From Mesorhizobium huakuii (GTDB taxonomy: Bacteria > Pseudomonadota > Alphaproteobacteria > Rhizobiales > Rhizobiaceae): 64,000 nucleotides of DNA. The stretch covers positions 6,940,001-7,004,000 of the forward strand of contig NZ_CP050296.1 of the NCBI RefSeq assembly GCF_014189455.1, in the 5' to 3' direction. Shown here one piece after another: positions 7,033-15,862 of the stretch. Made by a program: the position numbers and the translations under genes. Below the pieces are notes generated by a model, which was not told the origin of the DNA, made no database searches, and saw only the letters and a program-made list of their open reading frames with translations. The first letter of the stretch is position 1. Each line of letters begins with the position of its first letter.

Positions 7033-7986
7033 CTACTCCGCCGGCTCCGCGCTCGCTCCCGGCAGGCCCGGCTTGCCCGCCTCTGACGGATTTCTCCGCA
7101 CATAAGCCGCCTTCAGTGTCTCCGAGGTCTCGCGCGAACCGTCATGGCTCCAGCCGGGCGGCTTGATCAGGTAGTTCAGACGCTCGCCCAAAGTCAGTCC
7201 AGGCGCGAAGGCATCCCTGAACATGCCGATCCATTCGTGGAACGCCACTTTCAGCGGGTTGAAGGTGCCGAGATTCCTAACGATGCCGTAGCGCGGCCGG
7301 TCCTCTTCCAGCTCTTCGACGAAGGTGCCGAACATGCGGTCCCAGATGATCAGCGTGCCGGCATAATTGGCGTCGAGATAGCGCGGATTGGTGGCGTGGT
7401 GGACGCGGTGGTGCGAGGGCGTGTTGAAGATGAATTCGAACCAGCCCCACATCTTGCCGATCGTCTCGGTGTGGATCCAGAACTGCCAGACCAGATTGAA
7501 GCCGAAGGTGAAGGCAATCACCGCCGGATGGAAGCCGAGCAGCACCAAAGGCGCCTGCAGCACGAACATGAAGGTGAACAGGCCGGTCCAGCTTTGCCTG
7601 AGCGCCGTCGATAGATTGTAGTGCTGGCTTGAATGATGGTTGACATGCTCGGCCCACACCCAACGCACCCGGTGCGCGATGCGGTGATAAACATAGTAGC
7701 GCAAATCATCGAGCAGGAAGGCGGCCAGGAAGACCCAGACCGACAGGCCGAGATTGAAGAAACGGAACTGCCAAAGCCACAGCAGCGCCCAGTAGGAGAC
7801 GACGCCAAGCAGCAGCCCGGCGACGACATTGCCGGTGCCCATCATCAGGCTGGTCAGCGTGTCGCGTGTCTCGAACGAGCCCTTGGCGCGGCCGGTGCGC
7901 ACCAGCCAGAGCTCGATCAGGATGGCGGCGACGAAGAACGGAATGGCGAGCTGGGTGACCTGCGGAAAATCATAGCTGTCCATCAC
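7033..7986 (-). CDS. Sterol desaturase / fatty acid hydroxylase family membrane protein
   Basis: The 317-aa integral membrane protein carries the di-iron histidine clusters of the family: HRIAH followed by HVNHHSSQHYN near residues 105-130, and HHRVHH with NPRYLDANYAG near residues 195-215. Four or more hydrophobic segments are present. Members insert hydroxyl groups or double bonds into lipid substrates at the membrane face; the substrate here is unknown. Its ATG overlaps the stop of the upstream 95-aa gene, which in turn overlaps a 55-aa gene, so the three are likely co-translated. Confidence 0.88.
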   Translation of the reverse strand: MMDSYDFPQVTQLAIPFFVAAILIELWLVRTGRAKGSFETRDTLTSLMMGTGNVVAGLLLGVVSYWALLWLWQFRFFNLGLSVWVFLAAFLLDDLRYYVYHRIAHRVRWVWAEHVNHHSSQHYNLSTALRQSWTGLFTFMFVLQAPLVLLGFHPAVIAFTFGFNLVWQFWIHTETIGKMWGWFEFIFNTPSHHRVHHATNPRYLDANYAGTLIIWDRMFGTFVEELEEDRPRYGIVRNLGTFNPLKVAFHEWIGMFRDAFAPGLTLGERLNYLIKPPGWSHDGSRETSETLKAAYVRRNPSEAGKPGLPGASAEPAE

Positions 7987-8270
7987 GCGGCCTCGCTGGC
8001 GGCATCTGATTGGCGTGCTTCAAGAGCGTTAAGCAAGGCCTGTAGATCGCCGGCATTGGCGAAGCGGAAGCGGCCGCCCTTCCAGGTGAAGTCCTTCAGC
8101 CGCATCAGAATTGTGTTCGTCTCTTCGGAACTGGACACCGAGACGTCCGCAGCCGTGACGATACGCGTCAAGAAGCAGTCGCCGATGCTGTGAACGATGC
8201 CGGTGCGCCCTCGCCCAAGGTCCAGGAATGCCGTCTTGGCGTCCGCCGTCAGGCGGACTGTTTGCGCCAC
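7983..8270 (-). CDS. Conserved hypothetical protein, 95 aa
   Basis: A GTG start at 8270 lies inside the end of the 55-aa gene, and the stop overlaps the start of the desaturase-like gene. The sequence (VRLTADAKTAFLDLGRGRTG, ending LQALLNALEARQSDAASEAA) has no signal peptide or membrane segment and no motif I know. Both overlaps and the shared direction argue that it is a real gene in a tight three-gene unit. It may be a cytoplasmic partner of the membrane hydroxylase, which is inference from position only. Confidence 0.6.
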   Translation of the reverse strand: MAQTVRLTADAKTAFLDLGRGRTGIVHSIGDCFLTRIVTAADVSVSSSEETNTILMRLKDFTWKGGRFRFANAGDLQALLNALEARQSDAASEAA

Positions 8271-8416
8271 TTCATCCGAAAATCCTCGGCGAAACGGTGC
8301 AACGCCTGATCCGGATTGGCCAGTGTGGCCGCCTTGCTGCCGCCGGTGAAATGCACCGCGGCAACCGACAGCGCAATGCCAAGGACGACGATCGCGACCA
8401 GAACGGGCAAGCTCAT
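8249..8416 (-). CDS. Small single-pass membrane protein, 55 aa
   Basis: ATG at 8416 is preceded by GGAGGAAATCC, a strong ribosome-binding site at correct spacing. The product starts MSLPVLVAIVVLGIALSVAA, one hydrophobic helix, followed by a soluble tail ending FRMKWRKQSA. Its last 22 bases overlap the GTG start of the next gene in another frame. The strong ribosome-binding site, membrane helix and overlap support coding despite the small size. It resembles small subunits that escort larger membrane enzymes, but no homologue is recognised. Confidence 0.65.
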   Translation of the reverse strand: MSLPVLVAIVVLGIALSVAAVHFTGGSKAATLANPDQALHRFAEDFRMKWRKQSA

Positions 8417-8495
8417 GGATTTCCTCCGGGCCGGCCTGTCGTCTTCGGCGACAGTTCCCAGCTCGGCCGAATCCTTAGCATGATTGACGTTTACG

Positions 8496-9347
8496 TCAAA
8501 GTGCCAGCCAGCCCTTGCTCGCGCGCCGCAACAGCAGCCAGTGCCGGCGCAAGGCGGACAGCCTCGCGACGCCGTCGAGCGGTGATTGGCGCGAGCCTTC
8601 CATCTTGTCGAGATAGGCGCGCGACAGCGCCAGCGGCAGGAATGCCGGTCGCAACGATGCCGGCAGCCCTGCGGCGCCCTGCTCGAAAGCGAAAAGATGT
8701 TCGCGCGCCAGCGCGATCATCGCCGCCACGGCGCGCCGCGCTCCAGGCCTGCCATCGCCGGCAACAAACTCTTCGGGCGACGACCCCGCCGCCGCCAGTA
8801 TCTCGGCCGGGACAAAACACTGCCCGCGCTTACGGTGCAGCGGCAGCAGAAGCAGGAGGCCGGTCATGGCCTGCGCGCAGCCGGCCCTGCCGGCGAGTTC
8901 GGCGAAGCGAGGCGCCTCGGAGGGATCGAGCATCATTGCCGCAAGCTGGATGAGCGCGGCCGCCGTCTCGCCGCAATAGCCTTCCAGATCGGTGCGCGAG
9001 GGCATCGGATCGTCATAGAGATCGAAGATGCGCGCTTCGAGCATGTTATCGAAGGCCAATTTCGGCAGGCGATGGGCGGAAATTGTCGCCTTCAGCGCGT
9101 CGGCAACGGGATGGCCGATGCCTGTGCCATCATAGTCGGCGGCGATGAGGTCACGCCACCATTGCAGCCGCACCTCGCCCGGCAAAGCTTCGTGAATGCG
9201 GTCGCGGATGCCGGCAATTTCGGCATTGAAAGCGTAGAGCGAAAACAGCGCATCGCGCTTCTCGGCCGGCGCGTAGAGCACCGTCAGATACCGATCATGG
9301 TCGGCGGCGCGCACCGCGTCCATGACGATTTTGGCATTTTCATACAT
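8496..9347 (-). CDS. Squalene/phytoene synthase-like protein, possibly NDUFAF6 type
   Basis: The 283-aa protein from the ATG at 9347 has the fold signature of the isoprenoid synthase head-to-head family (FSLYAFNAEIAGIRD, LQWWRD, YCGETAAALIQLA). The start is placed after the stop of the Mth938 gene two bases away. The Asp-rich DxxxD motifs needed for prenyl diphosphate binding in true squalene or phytoene synthases are not evident: the first position reads NAEIAGIRD. This points to the non-catalytic branch that includes mitochondrial complex I assembly factor NDUFAF6. Its place after secDF and the Mth938 gene is common in Rhizobiales. Confidence 0.75.
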   Translation of the reverse strand: MYENAKIVMDAVRAADHDRYLTVLYAPAEKRDALFSLYAFNAEIAGIRDRIHEALPGEVRLQWWRDLIAADYDGTGIGHPVADALKATISAHRLPKLAFDNMLEARIFDLYDDPMPSRTDLEGYCGETAAALIQLAAMMLDPSEAPRFAELAGRAGCAQAMTGLLLLLPLHRKRGQCFVPAEILAAAGSSPEEFVAGDGRPGARRAVAAMIALAREHLFAFEQGAAGLPASLRPAFLPLALSRAYLDKMEGSRQSPLDGVARLSALRRHWLLLRRASKGWLAL

Positions 9348-9348
9348 A

Positions 9349-9744
9349 TCAATCGACGGCGATGAGCGCGGCAGCCACGGCGCGGTCTTCCGCCAGAAGC
9401 ACATTGTAGGTCCGCACCGCGGCGCCCGTCGACATCGGGTCGGAGGCGATGCCTGCCTCCTTCAACGCCAGCCGCAGCGCCGCCGGCAACGGCCGCAAAT
9501 CCTTGCCCATGCCGACCAGCAGGATCTCGACCTTGTCGGCTTCGGCCAGAAGTTTTTCGAAATCCGCCACCGTCAACGCTGAAGTATCCGCCGGCTCCCA
9601 GCCATGAATTCCGGATGGCAGGCACAGCAGCGAGCCGCGATGCGACATGTCGGCAAAGCGGAAACCGCCATTGCCATAGGCCTCGATCGGCGCGCGGCCG
9701 GGGAAATGCGCCTCGCGGATGACGATGCCTTTGCCGGTCACCAC
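9349..9744 (-). CDS. Mth938-like domain protein (DUF498)
   Basis: A 131-aa protein matching the Mth938/NDUFAF3-like fold (HRGSLLCLPSGIHGWEP, VEILLVGMGKDLRPLP, MSTGAAVRTYNVLLAEDR). I place the start at the GTG at 9744, preceded by GAAGGGG; an upstream in-frame ATG would overlap the secDF end by more than 40 bases. Mitochondrial relatives help assemble respiratory complex I, and the next gene is NDUFAF6-like, so the pair could serve an assembly role. That is inference; the bacterial function is not settled. Confidence 0.85.
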   Translation of the reverse strand: MVTGKGIVIREAHFPGRAPIEAYGNGGFRFADMSHRGSLLCLPSGIHGWEPADTSALTVADFEKLLAEADKVEILLVGMGKDLRPLPAALRLALKEAGIASDPMSTGAAVRTYNVLLAEDRAVAAALIAVD

Positions 9745-9769
9745 TTTGTCACCCCTTCGGGGCCGCGCG

Positions 9770-12319
9770 TCAGGTCGCGACCGCCTTGCCGCCGTTGACC
9801 GGCTTCTCCTCATCGGCCGAAGCCTGTGGCCGCAGCTTGAACAGGATCAGCAGCGGTGCCGCGATGAAGATCGACGAATAGGTGCCGAACACGACACCGA
9901 ACAGCATCGCCATGGTGAAGGAGCGGATGACTTCGCCGCCGAACAGCACCAGCGCCAACAGCGCCAGGATCGTCGTCACCGAGGTGAGCGTCGTTCGCGA
10001 CAGCGTCTCGTTGATGGCGTTGTTCAACAGCTGCGGCAGCGGCATTCGCTTGTATTTTCGCAAATCCTCTCGAACGCGGTCATAGACCACGATCGTATCG
10101 TTCAGCGAGTAACCGATAATGGTCAGGATCGCCGCCAGCGACGACTGGTTAAATTCAAGCCCGGTAATGACGAAGAAACCGAGCGTCATGACCACATCGT
10201 GCACCGTCGCCACGATGGCGCCGACAGCGAACTGCCACTCGAAACGGAACCAGACATAGACGAGGATGCCGATCAGCGCGACCAGCATGGCGATGGTGCC
10301 TTGCTTGGCGAGTTCTCCGGAAACCGTTGGTCCCACGACCTCGACGCGGCGGAAATCATACTGGTCCTGCAGCTCGCCGCGCACCTTGTCGATGACCGTC
10401 TGCTCGGCATTCTCGCCGCCATCCTGCGTGCCGACGCGGATCAACACGTCGTTCGGCGCGCCGAACTGCTGCACCTGCACTTCGCCGATATTGAGTTCCA
10501 TCAGCCTGGCGCGAATATCGCCGAGATTGGCGTCGCCGCTCTTGGCCTTCACCTCGATCATCGAGCCGCCCTTGAAGTCGATGCCGTAATTGATGTCGAC
10601 CGTCATGAACAGCACCACAGACAGCACCGACAGGAAGCTCGACAGCGCGAACGTCCAGCGGCGGATGCCCATGAAGGGGATCTTGGTACCCGGCGGAATG
10701 AAGGTCACCGGCGCCTTCGGCAATTCCTTCGGACGGGCGCGGCGCAGCCAGATCGACACCAGCAGGCGCGTGAAGGTGAAAGCGGTGAAGACCGTGGTCA
10801 GGATGCCGATGGCGTAGGTGATGGCAAAGCCCTTCACCGGGCCGGTGCCGAGATAGAACAGCACCACGGTGGCGATCAGCGACGTGACGTTGGAATCGAC
10901 GATGGTCGCCAGCGCCTTCGAGAAGCCAGTGTCGATCGCCTGGATCACCGAGCGGCCGGCACGCCGTTCCTCACGGATACGCTCGTAGATCAGCACGTTG
11001 GAATCGACCGCCATGCCGATGGTCAGCACGATACCGGCAATACCCGGCAAGGTCAGCGTCGCCCCGAGCAGCGACAACAATCCGACGATCATCGCCACGT
11101 GCACCGCCAGCGCGATGTTGGCGAGGAAACCGAGGAAGCCATAGGCGACGAACATGAAGGCAACGACGAGGATCGAACCGATAATGCCGGCGACCTTGCC
11201 GGCATGGATCGAATCCTGGCCAAGGCCCGGACCGACGGTTCGTTCCTCGATCACGGTCAGCTTCGCCGGCAACGCGCCGGCGCGCAACAGCACGGCCAGA
11301 TCGTTGGCGCTTTCAGCGGTGAAACTGCCGGAAATCTGACCGGAGCCGCCAAGGATAGGTTCGCGAATTTGTGGCGCTGAAATCACCTGATTGTCGAGGA
11401 TGATGGCGAAGCGCTTACCGACATTCGCCGCCGTCGCCTGACCGAAGCGTGTTGCTCCGCGCGAGTTGAAGGTAAACGACACCACCGGTTCGTTGGTTCG
11501 CGAATCAAAAGTTGCCGTCGCCTTGGCGAGATCCTCGCCCGAAACAAGCACGCGGTTCTCGATCAGGTAGGGAACCGGTGGATCGTCCTGCGAATAAAGG
11601 ATCGATGAACCGCTTGGGGGGCGATTTTTCAACGCATCCTGCACCGGCATCGAATCGTCGACCATCTGGAAGGTCAACTTGGCGGTTTGGCCGATGATCT
11701 CCTTCAGCCGCTGCGGATCCTGCAGGCCGGGAACCTGAACCAGGACGCGATCGTCGCCCTGCCGCTGCACGATCGGCTCGGTGGTGCCGAGTTCATTGAC
11801 GCGGCGCTCGACGACTTCGATCGATTGCGCCAATGCGGACGAGGTACGGTATTTAACGCCGGCGTCGGTGGCTGTGAATTTGAGCACGCCCGGTTCGGAA
11901 TCGTCGAGCGACATTTCCTGGATGGAGCCGCCGGTGAACAGGCCTGCAGCCACCGGATCGGTCAAAGTCTTCAACGCCTTCTTTGCGGCATCAATCTGAG
12001 CTGGGTCCGTTATGCGCACCTGCACGGTCCGGCCCGTGCCGGCAAGGCCGGTGTAGCCTACCTTTGCATCACGCAACAACGTCCGAATCTCGTCGCGTGT
12101 CGTCTCCAACTGCGCCTTGATCAGGTCGTTCTGGTCCATCTGGAGCAGGATGTGCGAGCCACCCTGCAGGTCGAGGCCAAGCGTCATCTGCCGCTTCGGC
12201 ACCCAACTGGGCAACTGTGCCAATGTGCTTGCAGGGATGAGATTGGGCGCGGCGAGGACCACTGTGGCGGCCACAGCCAGCCAGATCAGGATCATCTTGA
12301 AGCGCGAAAAATACAGCAT
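9770..12319 (-). CDS. secDF: Protein translocase subunit SecDF (fused)
   Basis: An 849-aa fusion of SecD and SecF, the proton-driven membrane complex that pulls proteins through SecYEG from the periplasmic side. The SecD half shows an N-terminal helix, LGLDLQGGSHILLQMD (about 48-63), the large periplasmic part, and five helices including GIAGIVLTIGMAVDSNVLIYERIREE. The SecF half begins near residue 545 and shows IDFKGGSMIEV and SLNDTIVVYDRVREDL. Fused SecDF is usual in Rhizobiales. yajC lies 51 bases upstream in the same direction, the standard pairing. Confidence 0.97.
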   Translation of the reverse strand: MLYFSRFKMILIWLAVAATVVLAAPNLIPASTLAQLPSWVPKRQMTLGLDLQGGSHILLQMDQNDLIKAQLETTRDEIRTLLRDAKVGYTGLAGTGRTVQVRITDPAQIDAAKKALKTLTDPVAAGLFTGGSIQEMSLDDSEPGVLKFTATDAGVKYRTSSALAQSIEVVERRVNELGTTEPIVQRQGDDRVLVQVPGLQDPQRLKEIIGQTAKLTFQMVDDSMPVQDALKNRPPSGSSILYSQDDPPVPYLIENRVLVSGEDLAKATATFDSRTNEPVVSFTFNSRGATRFGQATAANVGKRFAIILDNQVISAPQIREPILGGSGQISGSFTAESANDLAVLLRAGALPAKLTVIEERTVGPGLGQDSIHAGKVAGIIGSILVVAFMFVAYGFLGFLANIALAVHVAMIVGLLSLLGATLTLPGIAGIVLTIGMAVDSNVLIYERIREERRAGRSVIQAIDTGFSKALATIVDSNVTSLIATVVLFYLGTGPVKGFAITYAIGILTTVFTAFTFTRLLVSIWLRRARPKELPKAPVTFIPPGTKIPFMGIRRWTFALSSFLSVLSVVLFMTVDINYGIDFKGGSMIEVKAKSGDANLGDIRARLMELNIGEVQVQQFGAPNDVLIRVGTQDGGENAEQTVIDKVRGELQDQYDFRRVEVVGPTVSGELAKQGTIAMLVALIGILVYVWFRFEWQFAVGAIVATVHDVVMTLGFFVITGLEFNQSSLAAILTIIGYSLNDTIVVYDRVREDLRKYKRMPLPQLLNNAINETLSRTTLTSVTTILALLALVLFGGEVIRSFTMAMLFGVVFGTYSSIFIAAPLLILFKLRPQASADEEKPVNGGKAVAT

Positions 12320-12370
12320 ATGGCGTCGTCCGTCAGAGCGTGTCCGCGGATCGCTCCGCCTGGAATTGGG

Positions 12371-12712
12371 TTATTTCTTGGCGTTCTGGTTGGCTACCGG
12401 TTCGCCCTTGACGCGCACATCGGCGATCGTCGAGCGCAGCGCCGTCACCTTGGTGCCACCGCCAAGGTCGATCTCGAGCTCGTTGTCGTCGATCACTTTC
12501 GTCACCTTGCCGACGAAACCGCCGCCGGTGACGACCGTGTCGCCGCGACGGACCGCCGCCAGCATCTCGCCGCGCTTCTTCAGCTGCGTGCGCTGCGGGC
12601 GGATGATCAGAAAATACATGATCACGAAAATCAGGACAAACGGCAAAATGCTGATGAACATATCAGGAGAGGCGCCGCCGATGCCTTGGGCGTATGCCGG
12701 TGTCACGAACAT
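12371..12712 (-). CDS. yajC: Preprotein translocase subunit YajC
   Basis: A 113-aa single-pass inner membrane protein that associates with SecDF. A hydrophobic helix (ISILPFVLIFVIMYFLIIRP, about residues 20-39) is followed by the family motif RPQRTQLKKRGEMLAAVRRGDTV, where the conserved QRKR-like and GDxVVTxGG parts are recognisable (TVVTGGGFVGKVTKV). Encoded directly upstream of secDF and likely co-transcribed. Divergent to the DUF815 gene across a 289-bp gap that contains a palindromic repeat. Confidence 0.95.
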   Translation of the reverse strand: MFVTPAYAQGIGGASPDMFISILPFVLIFVIMYFLIIRPQRTQLKKRGEMLAAVRRGDTVVTGGGFVGKVTKVIDDNELEIDLGGGTKVTALRSTIADVRVKGEPVANQNAKK

Positions 12713-12864
12713 CGAGGTACTCCTGAATTTTGAAAACAGCAGCCAACCGTCCTGCGGAGTTTGGCGGCCCCTTGAAATTTGGCCGGAATATAGTCGGTAA
12801 AGTTGTCAATGCAACTGCGCGGCCGGGCAAATCGGCTGCTTTTCCGGCTTGTCGGGCCGTGTTA

Positions 12865-12913
12865 GAGCATGACCGCGAAAAGCGCGAGCCGGTTTTCGGA
12901 AAAGATCACGCTC
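12865..12913. repeat. Palindromic intergenic element (RIME/REP-like)
   Basis: GAGCATGACC at the left pairs with GATCACGCTC at the right, and the middle contains CCGGTTTTCGG. The pattern GAGCATGA...CCGGTTTTCGGA...GATCATGCTC is one I know as a widespread intergenic palindrome in rhizobial genomes. It lies between the divergent yajC and DUF815 genes. Confidence 0.7.
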
Positions 12914-13001
12914 GAACAAAAGGTTGGAACCGGTTTCGAACGCGACGGATCTCGAACGCCCCCACCTGCCCGCCCCAGGAAACGAACCAAAAAGACCTGA
13001 A

Positions 13002-13877
13002 ATGACCGACAGCAGCATCGACGCCCTCAACAAGAAACTCGACCGCCTGATCGAGGCTGTCGGCCGCCTCGCCCCACCGCCGGTGCCTGAAACGGACCTC
13101 GGCGAGGCCGACTGCTTCGTCTGGCAGGCGGATCCCGGCTATCTGGAGCCGGTGCGCAAGGTCAACCGCGTCGACATCGGCCTGATCCGCGGCGTCGACC
13201 GTGTCCGCGACATCCTCGTCGACAACACCGAACGCTTCGCCGCCGGCTTTGCCGCCAACAACGTGCTGTTGTGGGGCGCGCGCGGCATGGGCAAATCGTC
13301 GCTGGTCAAAGCCGTGCATGCCGAGATCAACGCCAGGGCCAAATCCGACCTGCCGCTCAAGCTGATCGAGATTCACCGCGAAGACATCGACACGCTGCCC
13401 AAACTGATGGGTCTGCTGAAGGCGGCGCCCTTCCGCGTCATCCTGTTTTGCGACGACCTGTCCTTCGATCATGACGACACCTCCTACAAGTCGCTGAAGG
13501 CGGCACTCGAAGGCGGCGTCGAAGGCCGCCCGGCCAACGTCATCTTCTACGCCACCTCGAACCGCCGCCATCTGTTGCCGCGCGACATGATCGACAATGA
13601 GCGCTCGACCGCCATCAACCCGTCCGAAGCGGTCGAAGAAAAGGTCTCGCTGTCCGATCGTTTCGGGCTTTGGCTCGGCTTCCACAAATGTTCGCAGGAC
13701 GAATATCTCGAGATGATCAATGGCTATGTGAGCCATCATGGCCTTGACATCGACCCCGAGCAGTTGCGCGCGGAAGCGCTGGAATGGGCGACGACGCGCG
13801 GCAGCCGCTCGGGCCGCGTCGCCTGGCAGTTCACGCAGGACCTGGCCGGCCGGCTTGGCAAGCCGCTCAAGGATTGA
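13002..13877 (+). CDS. DUF815 AAA-like ATPase
   Basis: A 291-aa ATP-binding protein. The Walker A motif is LLWGARGMGKSSLVKAVH near residue 90 and the Walker B motif is VILFCDDLSFD near residue 147; a sensor-like YATSNRRHL follows, and DRFGLWLGF is typical of DUF815. The start ATG at 13002 was chosen because upstream codons in the same frame come from the intergenic palindrome. DUF815 genes commonly stand next to yajC/secDF in Alphaproteobacteria, as here, but the substrate is unknown. It is convergent with the broken AraC gene (stop 7 bases away). Confidence 0.9.
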   Translation: MTDSSIDALNKKLDRLIEAVGRLAPPPVPETDLGEADCFVWQADPGYLEPVRKVNRVDIGLIRGVDRVRDILVDNTERFAAGFAANNVLLWGARGMGKSSLVKAVHAEINARAKSDLPLKLIEIHREDIDTLPKLMGLLKAAPFRVILFCDDLSFDHDDTSYKSLKAALEGGVEGRPANVIFYATSNRRHLLPRDMIDNERSTAINPSEAVEEKVSLSDRFGLWLGFHKCSQDEYLEMINGYVSHHGLDIDPEQLRAEALEWATTRGSRSGRVAWQFTQDLAGRLGKPLKD

Positions 13878-14137
13878 GGCGTGTCACCTGGGCGGCCGCG
13901 CCCGTCGCACGTCGCGCGGCGTTTGGCCAATCTCGCGGCGCATCCAATGCGCCAGATGTGACTGGTGCGCGAAGCCCGTCAATTCCGCGACCTCGCTTGT
14001 GCTGAGATCGCCTTGCTGCAGCAGGAGGCGCGCGCGTTCGACGCGACGTCGCAACACATAGCGATGCAAGGTGACGCCCGTCGCCACCTTGAACCATGTC
14101 CGCAAATGCGAGCTGCTGGCGCCGGCAACCCGGGCTA

Positions 14138-15187
14138 GAGCGGGATGAATTGAGGCTGAATCGAAGGGATTCCCCTAGGGTGGCAAATCTGATTCAACCT
14201 TCTTGCTAGGCAAGGAGGTTGGTAAGGATGGGCAAGCCTTATTCGATGGATCTTCGCGAACGGGTTGTTGCGTCGGTTGAGCGGGGAGGGGCTGTCGCGA
14301 CGGCAGGCCTCGGTGCGCTATGGAGTTGGTATCAGCACCGTCATCAGGTGGGTGCGCCGCTTGCGCGAAACGAGCAGCCTTGCACCCGGCAAGATGGGTG
14401 GGCACCGGCCGAAGAAGATTGCCGGTGAGCATCGGGACTGGCTTCTGGTGCGCTGCCGGGCCACGGATTTTACGCTGCGCGGTCTTGTGATCGAGCTGGC
14501 CGAGCGCGGCCTTGCGGTCGACTACCGCTCGGTGTGGGAGTTCGTCCACGCCGAGAAGCTCAGTCACAAAAAAGACGCTGATCGCGGCTGAGCAGGATCG
14601 CCCGGATGTGGCGCGCAGGCGGACACAGTGGGCAAAGTATCAGGACCGCATCGATCCTTCCCGTCTGGTGTTCATCGACGAGACATGGACCAAAACCAAC
14701 ATGGCACCGCTCAGGGGATGGGCGCCGCGCGGCGAGAGGATCAAGGCCAAGGTGCCGCACGGCCATTGGAAGACAATGACCTTCCTGGCGGCGCTGCGTC
14801 ATGACTGCGTCGATGCACCATGGCTCATCGACGGACCGATCAACGGCGAGCGTTTTCAGCTCTATGTCGACAAGGTTCTCGTCCCAGTCCTCAAGCCCGG
14901 CGACATCGTCATCATGGACAATCTCGGCTCACATAAAGGCAAGGCCGTGCGCCGCGCCATCCGCGCGGCCGGCGCCAGGTTGTTCTTGCTGCCCAAATAC
15001 TCGCCCGATCTGAACCCCATCGAGAAGCTCTTCGCCAAGCTCAAGCATTGGCTGCGCAAGGCTGCCAGACGAACAGTCGAGACCGTCTGCGAAGCCATCG
15101 GTCAGATCCTCGGCACCGTCACTTCAACCGAATGCAGAAATTACTTCACCGAGGCCGGGTATGTACCAACCTAAATTCATCCCGCTC
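14138..15187 (+). mobile_element. IS630-family insertion sequence, 1050 bp
   Basis: The terminal inverted repeats are GAGCGGGATGAATTGAGGCT on the left and its near-copy (GAGCGGGATGAATTTAGGTT read inward) on the right, 19 of 21 positions equal over 21 bases. It is flanked by duplicated TA (14136-14137 and 15188-15189), the hallmark of IS630/Tc1-mariner transposition. It carries a transposase in two frames. It interrupts an AraC-family gene. Confidence 0.95.
14228..15174 (+). pseudogene. IS630 transposase, two-frame, with an extra N-terminal frameshift
   Basis: The first part, starting MGKPYSMDLRERVVASVE, breaks at about 14282, where one extra base shifts the frame before GEGLSRRQASVRYGVG. The DNA-binding part then runs to FVHAEKLSHKK. 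At the run A6 followed by G (about 14569-14575) a -1 shift joins it to the catalytic part (TLIAAEQDRPDVARRRTQW), which has the DDE residues in FIDETWTKTN, IVIMDNLGSHK and YSPDLNPIEKLF. The A6G shift is the normal programmed frameshift of many IS630 elements. The earlier one is not, so this copy may be inactive unless it is a base-call error. Confidence 0.8.
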
Positions 15188-15862
15188 TAGTCGATCGATC
15201 GAGAGCGGCTCATGCAGAGCGGCCTCAATGTACTCTAGGACGCGCTTGAGCTGGGTGTCCGACAAGCGGTTCGTTCGGTCGATGTCTATATCATCGAGGC
15301 CGAGCAGCCTGACCGCGAGCGCGGCGCCAATGCTGTCGGCAAACAGAGAGCCGCTCGGCGCATCGAGATCGCTCTGCAGTGCGCGAGCAAGATGCTCGAT
15401 GCGCTGGTCACGAAGCAGATGGCGCGTGTCGAGTCGCGTTGCCAGCGCCCTGCCGCCAAGTTCCACCGCTACCCTTTCCATCAGCGCTGGCTGCAAGACA
15501 ATCTCAATCGTGTCGAACGCGGTTTCAGCCTCGAAACCGCCCTCCTCGCCAGCCGGCACCAGGTCGATATCGCCGGCGCGCCTGACGAAATAGCGCCCGA
15601 CCTGATTGCAGTAGGAGCGCGTCGCCGCGCTTGCATGCACCATGACACGGTGGTGTGGCGCCCGCGGCAGGCGATGGACGCCCGCCTCAATATGCCGGGA
15701 AACCATTGTTACGTCGGACGGGGATCGGGCCGGAGCGGATTGCGGACGCATGCTCTCTCGATTCATGGCGAAACCTGTTCAAGATTTGGCAATTCCCGCG
15801 CGATTTTCAATGCCGCGAACCTGTACGCACGCCTCTCCGTCAAGCTTGGAAGAGAGGTTGCC

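Larger units (their letters stand above)
13884..15766 (-). pseudogene. AraC-family regulator split by an IS630 element
   Basis: The N-terminal sensor part reads from 15766 (MNRESMRPQSAPARSPSDVT) to LSIDRL at about 15190. The C-terminal HTH part resumes at about 14135 with ARVAGASSSHLRTWFKVATG and ends at 13884. Removing the element plus one TA copy restores an uninterrupted SIDRLARVAGA reading, so the insertion is recent and simple. The HTH half has both expected helices (SHLRTWF and TSEVAELTGFAHQSHLAHWMRREIG). The gene is divergent from the SDR gene at 15863, its probable target. In this copy the regulator should be inactive. Confidence 0.9.

Noticed and set aside
9719..11380. 553-aa open frame on the plus strand opposite secDF
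   Set aside because: Arg/His/Asp/Gln-rich composition typical of the shadow frame of a GC-rich gene; secDF on the other strand is certain. The same holds for the long plus-strand frames opposite argS (29881-32076) and ilvD (35586-37412).
12865..12913. Promoter or start region of the DUF815 gene with an upstream start at about 12924
   Set aside because: The sequence is a dispersed rhizobial palindrome and codons from it are not part of the protein; the ATG at 13002 fits the family start.
15392..15862. N-terminal extension of the SDR gene over the AraC gene
   Set aside because: The frame runs antisense through the AraC sensor domain; the Rossmann motif and ribosome-binding site place the start at 15863.
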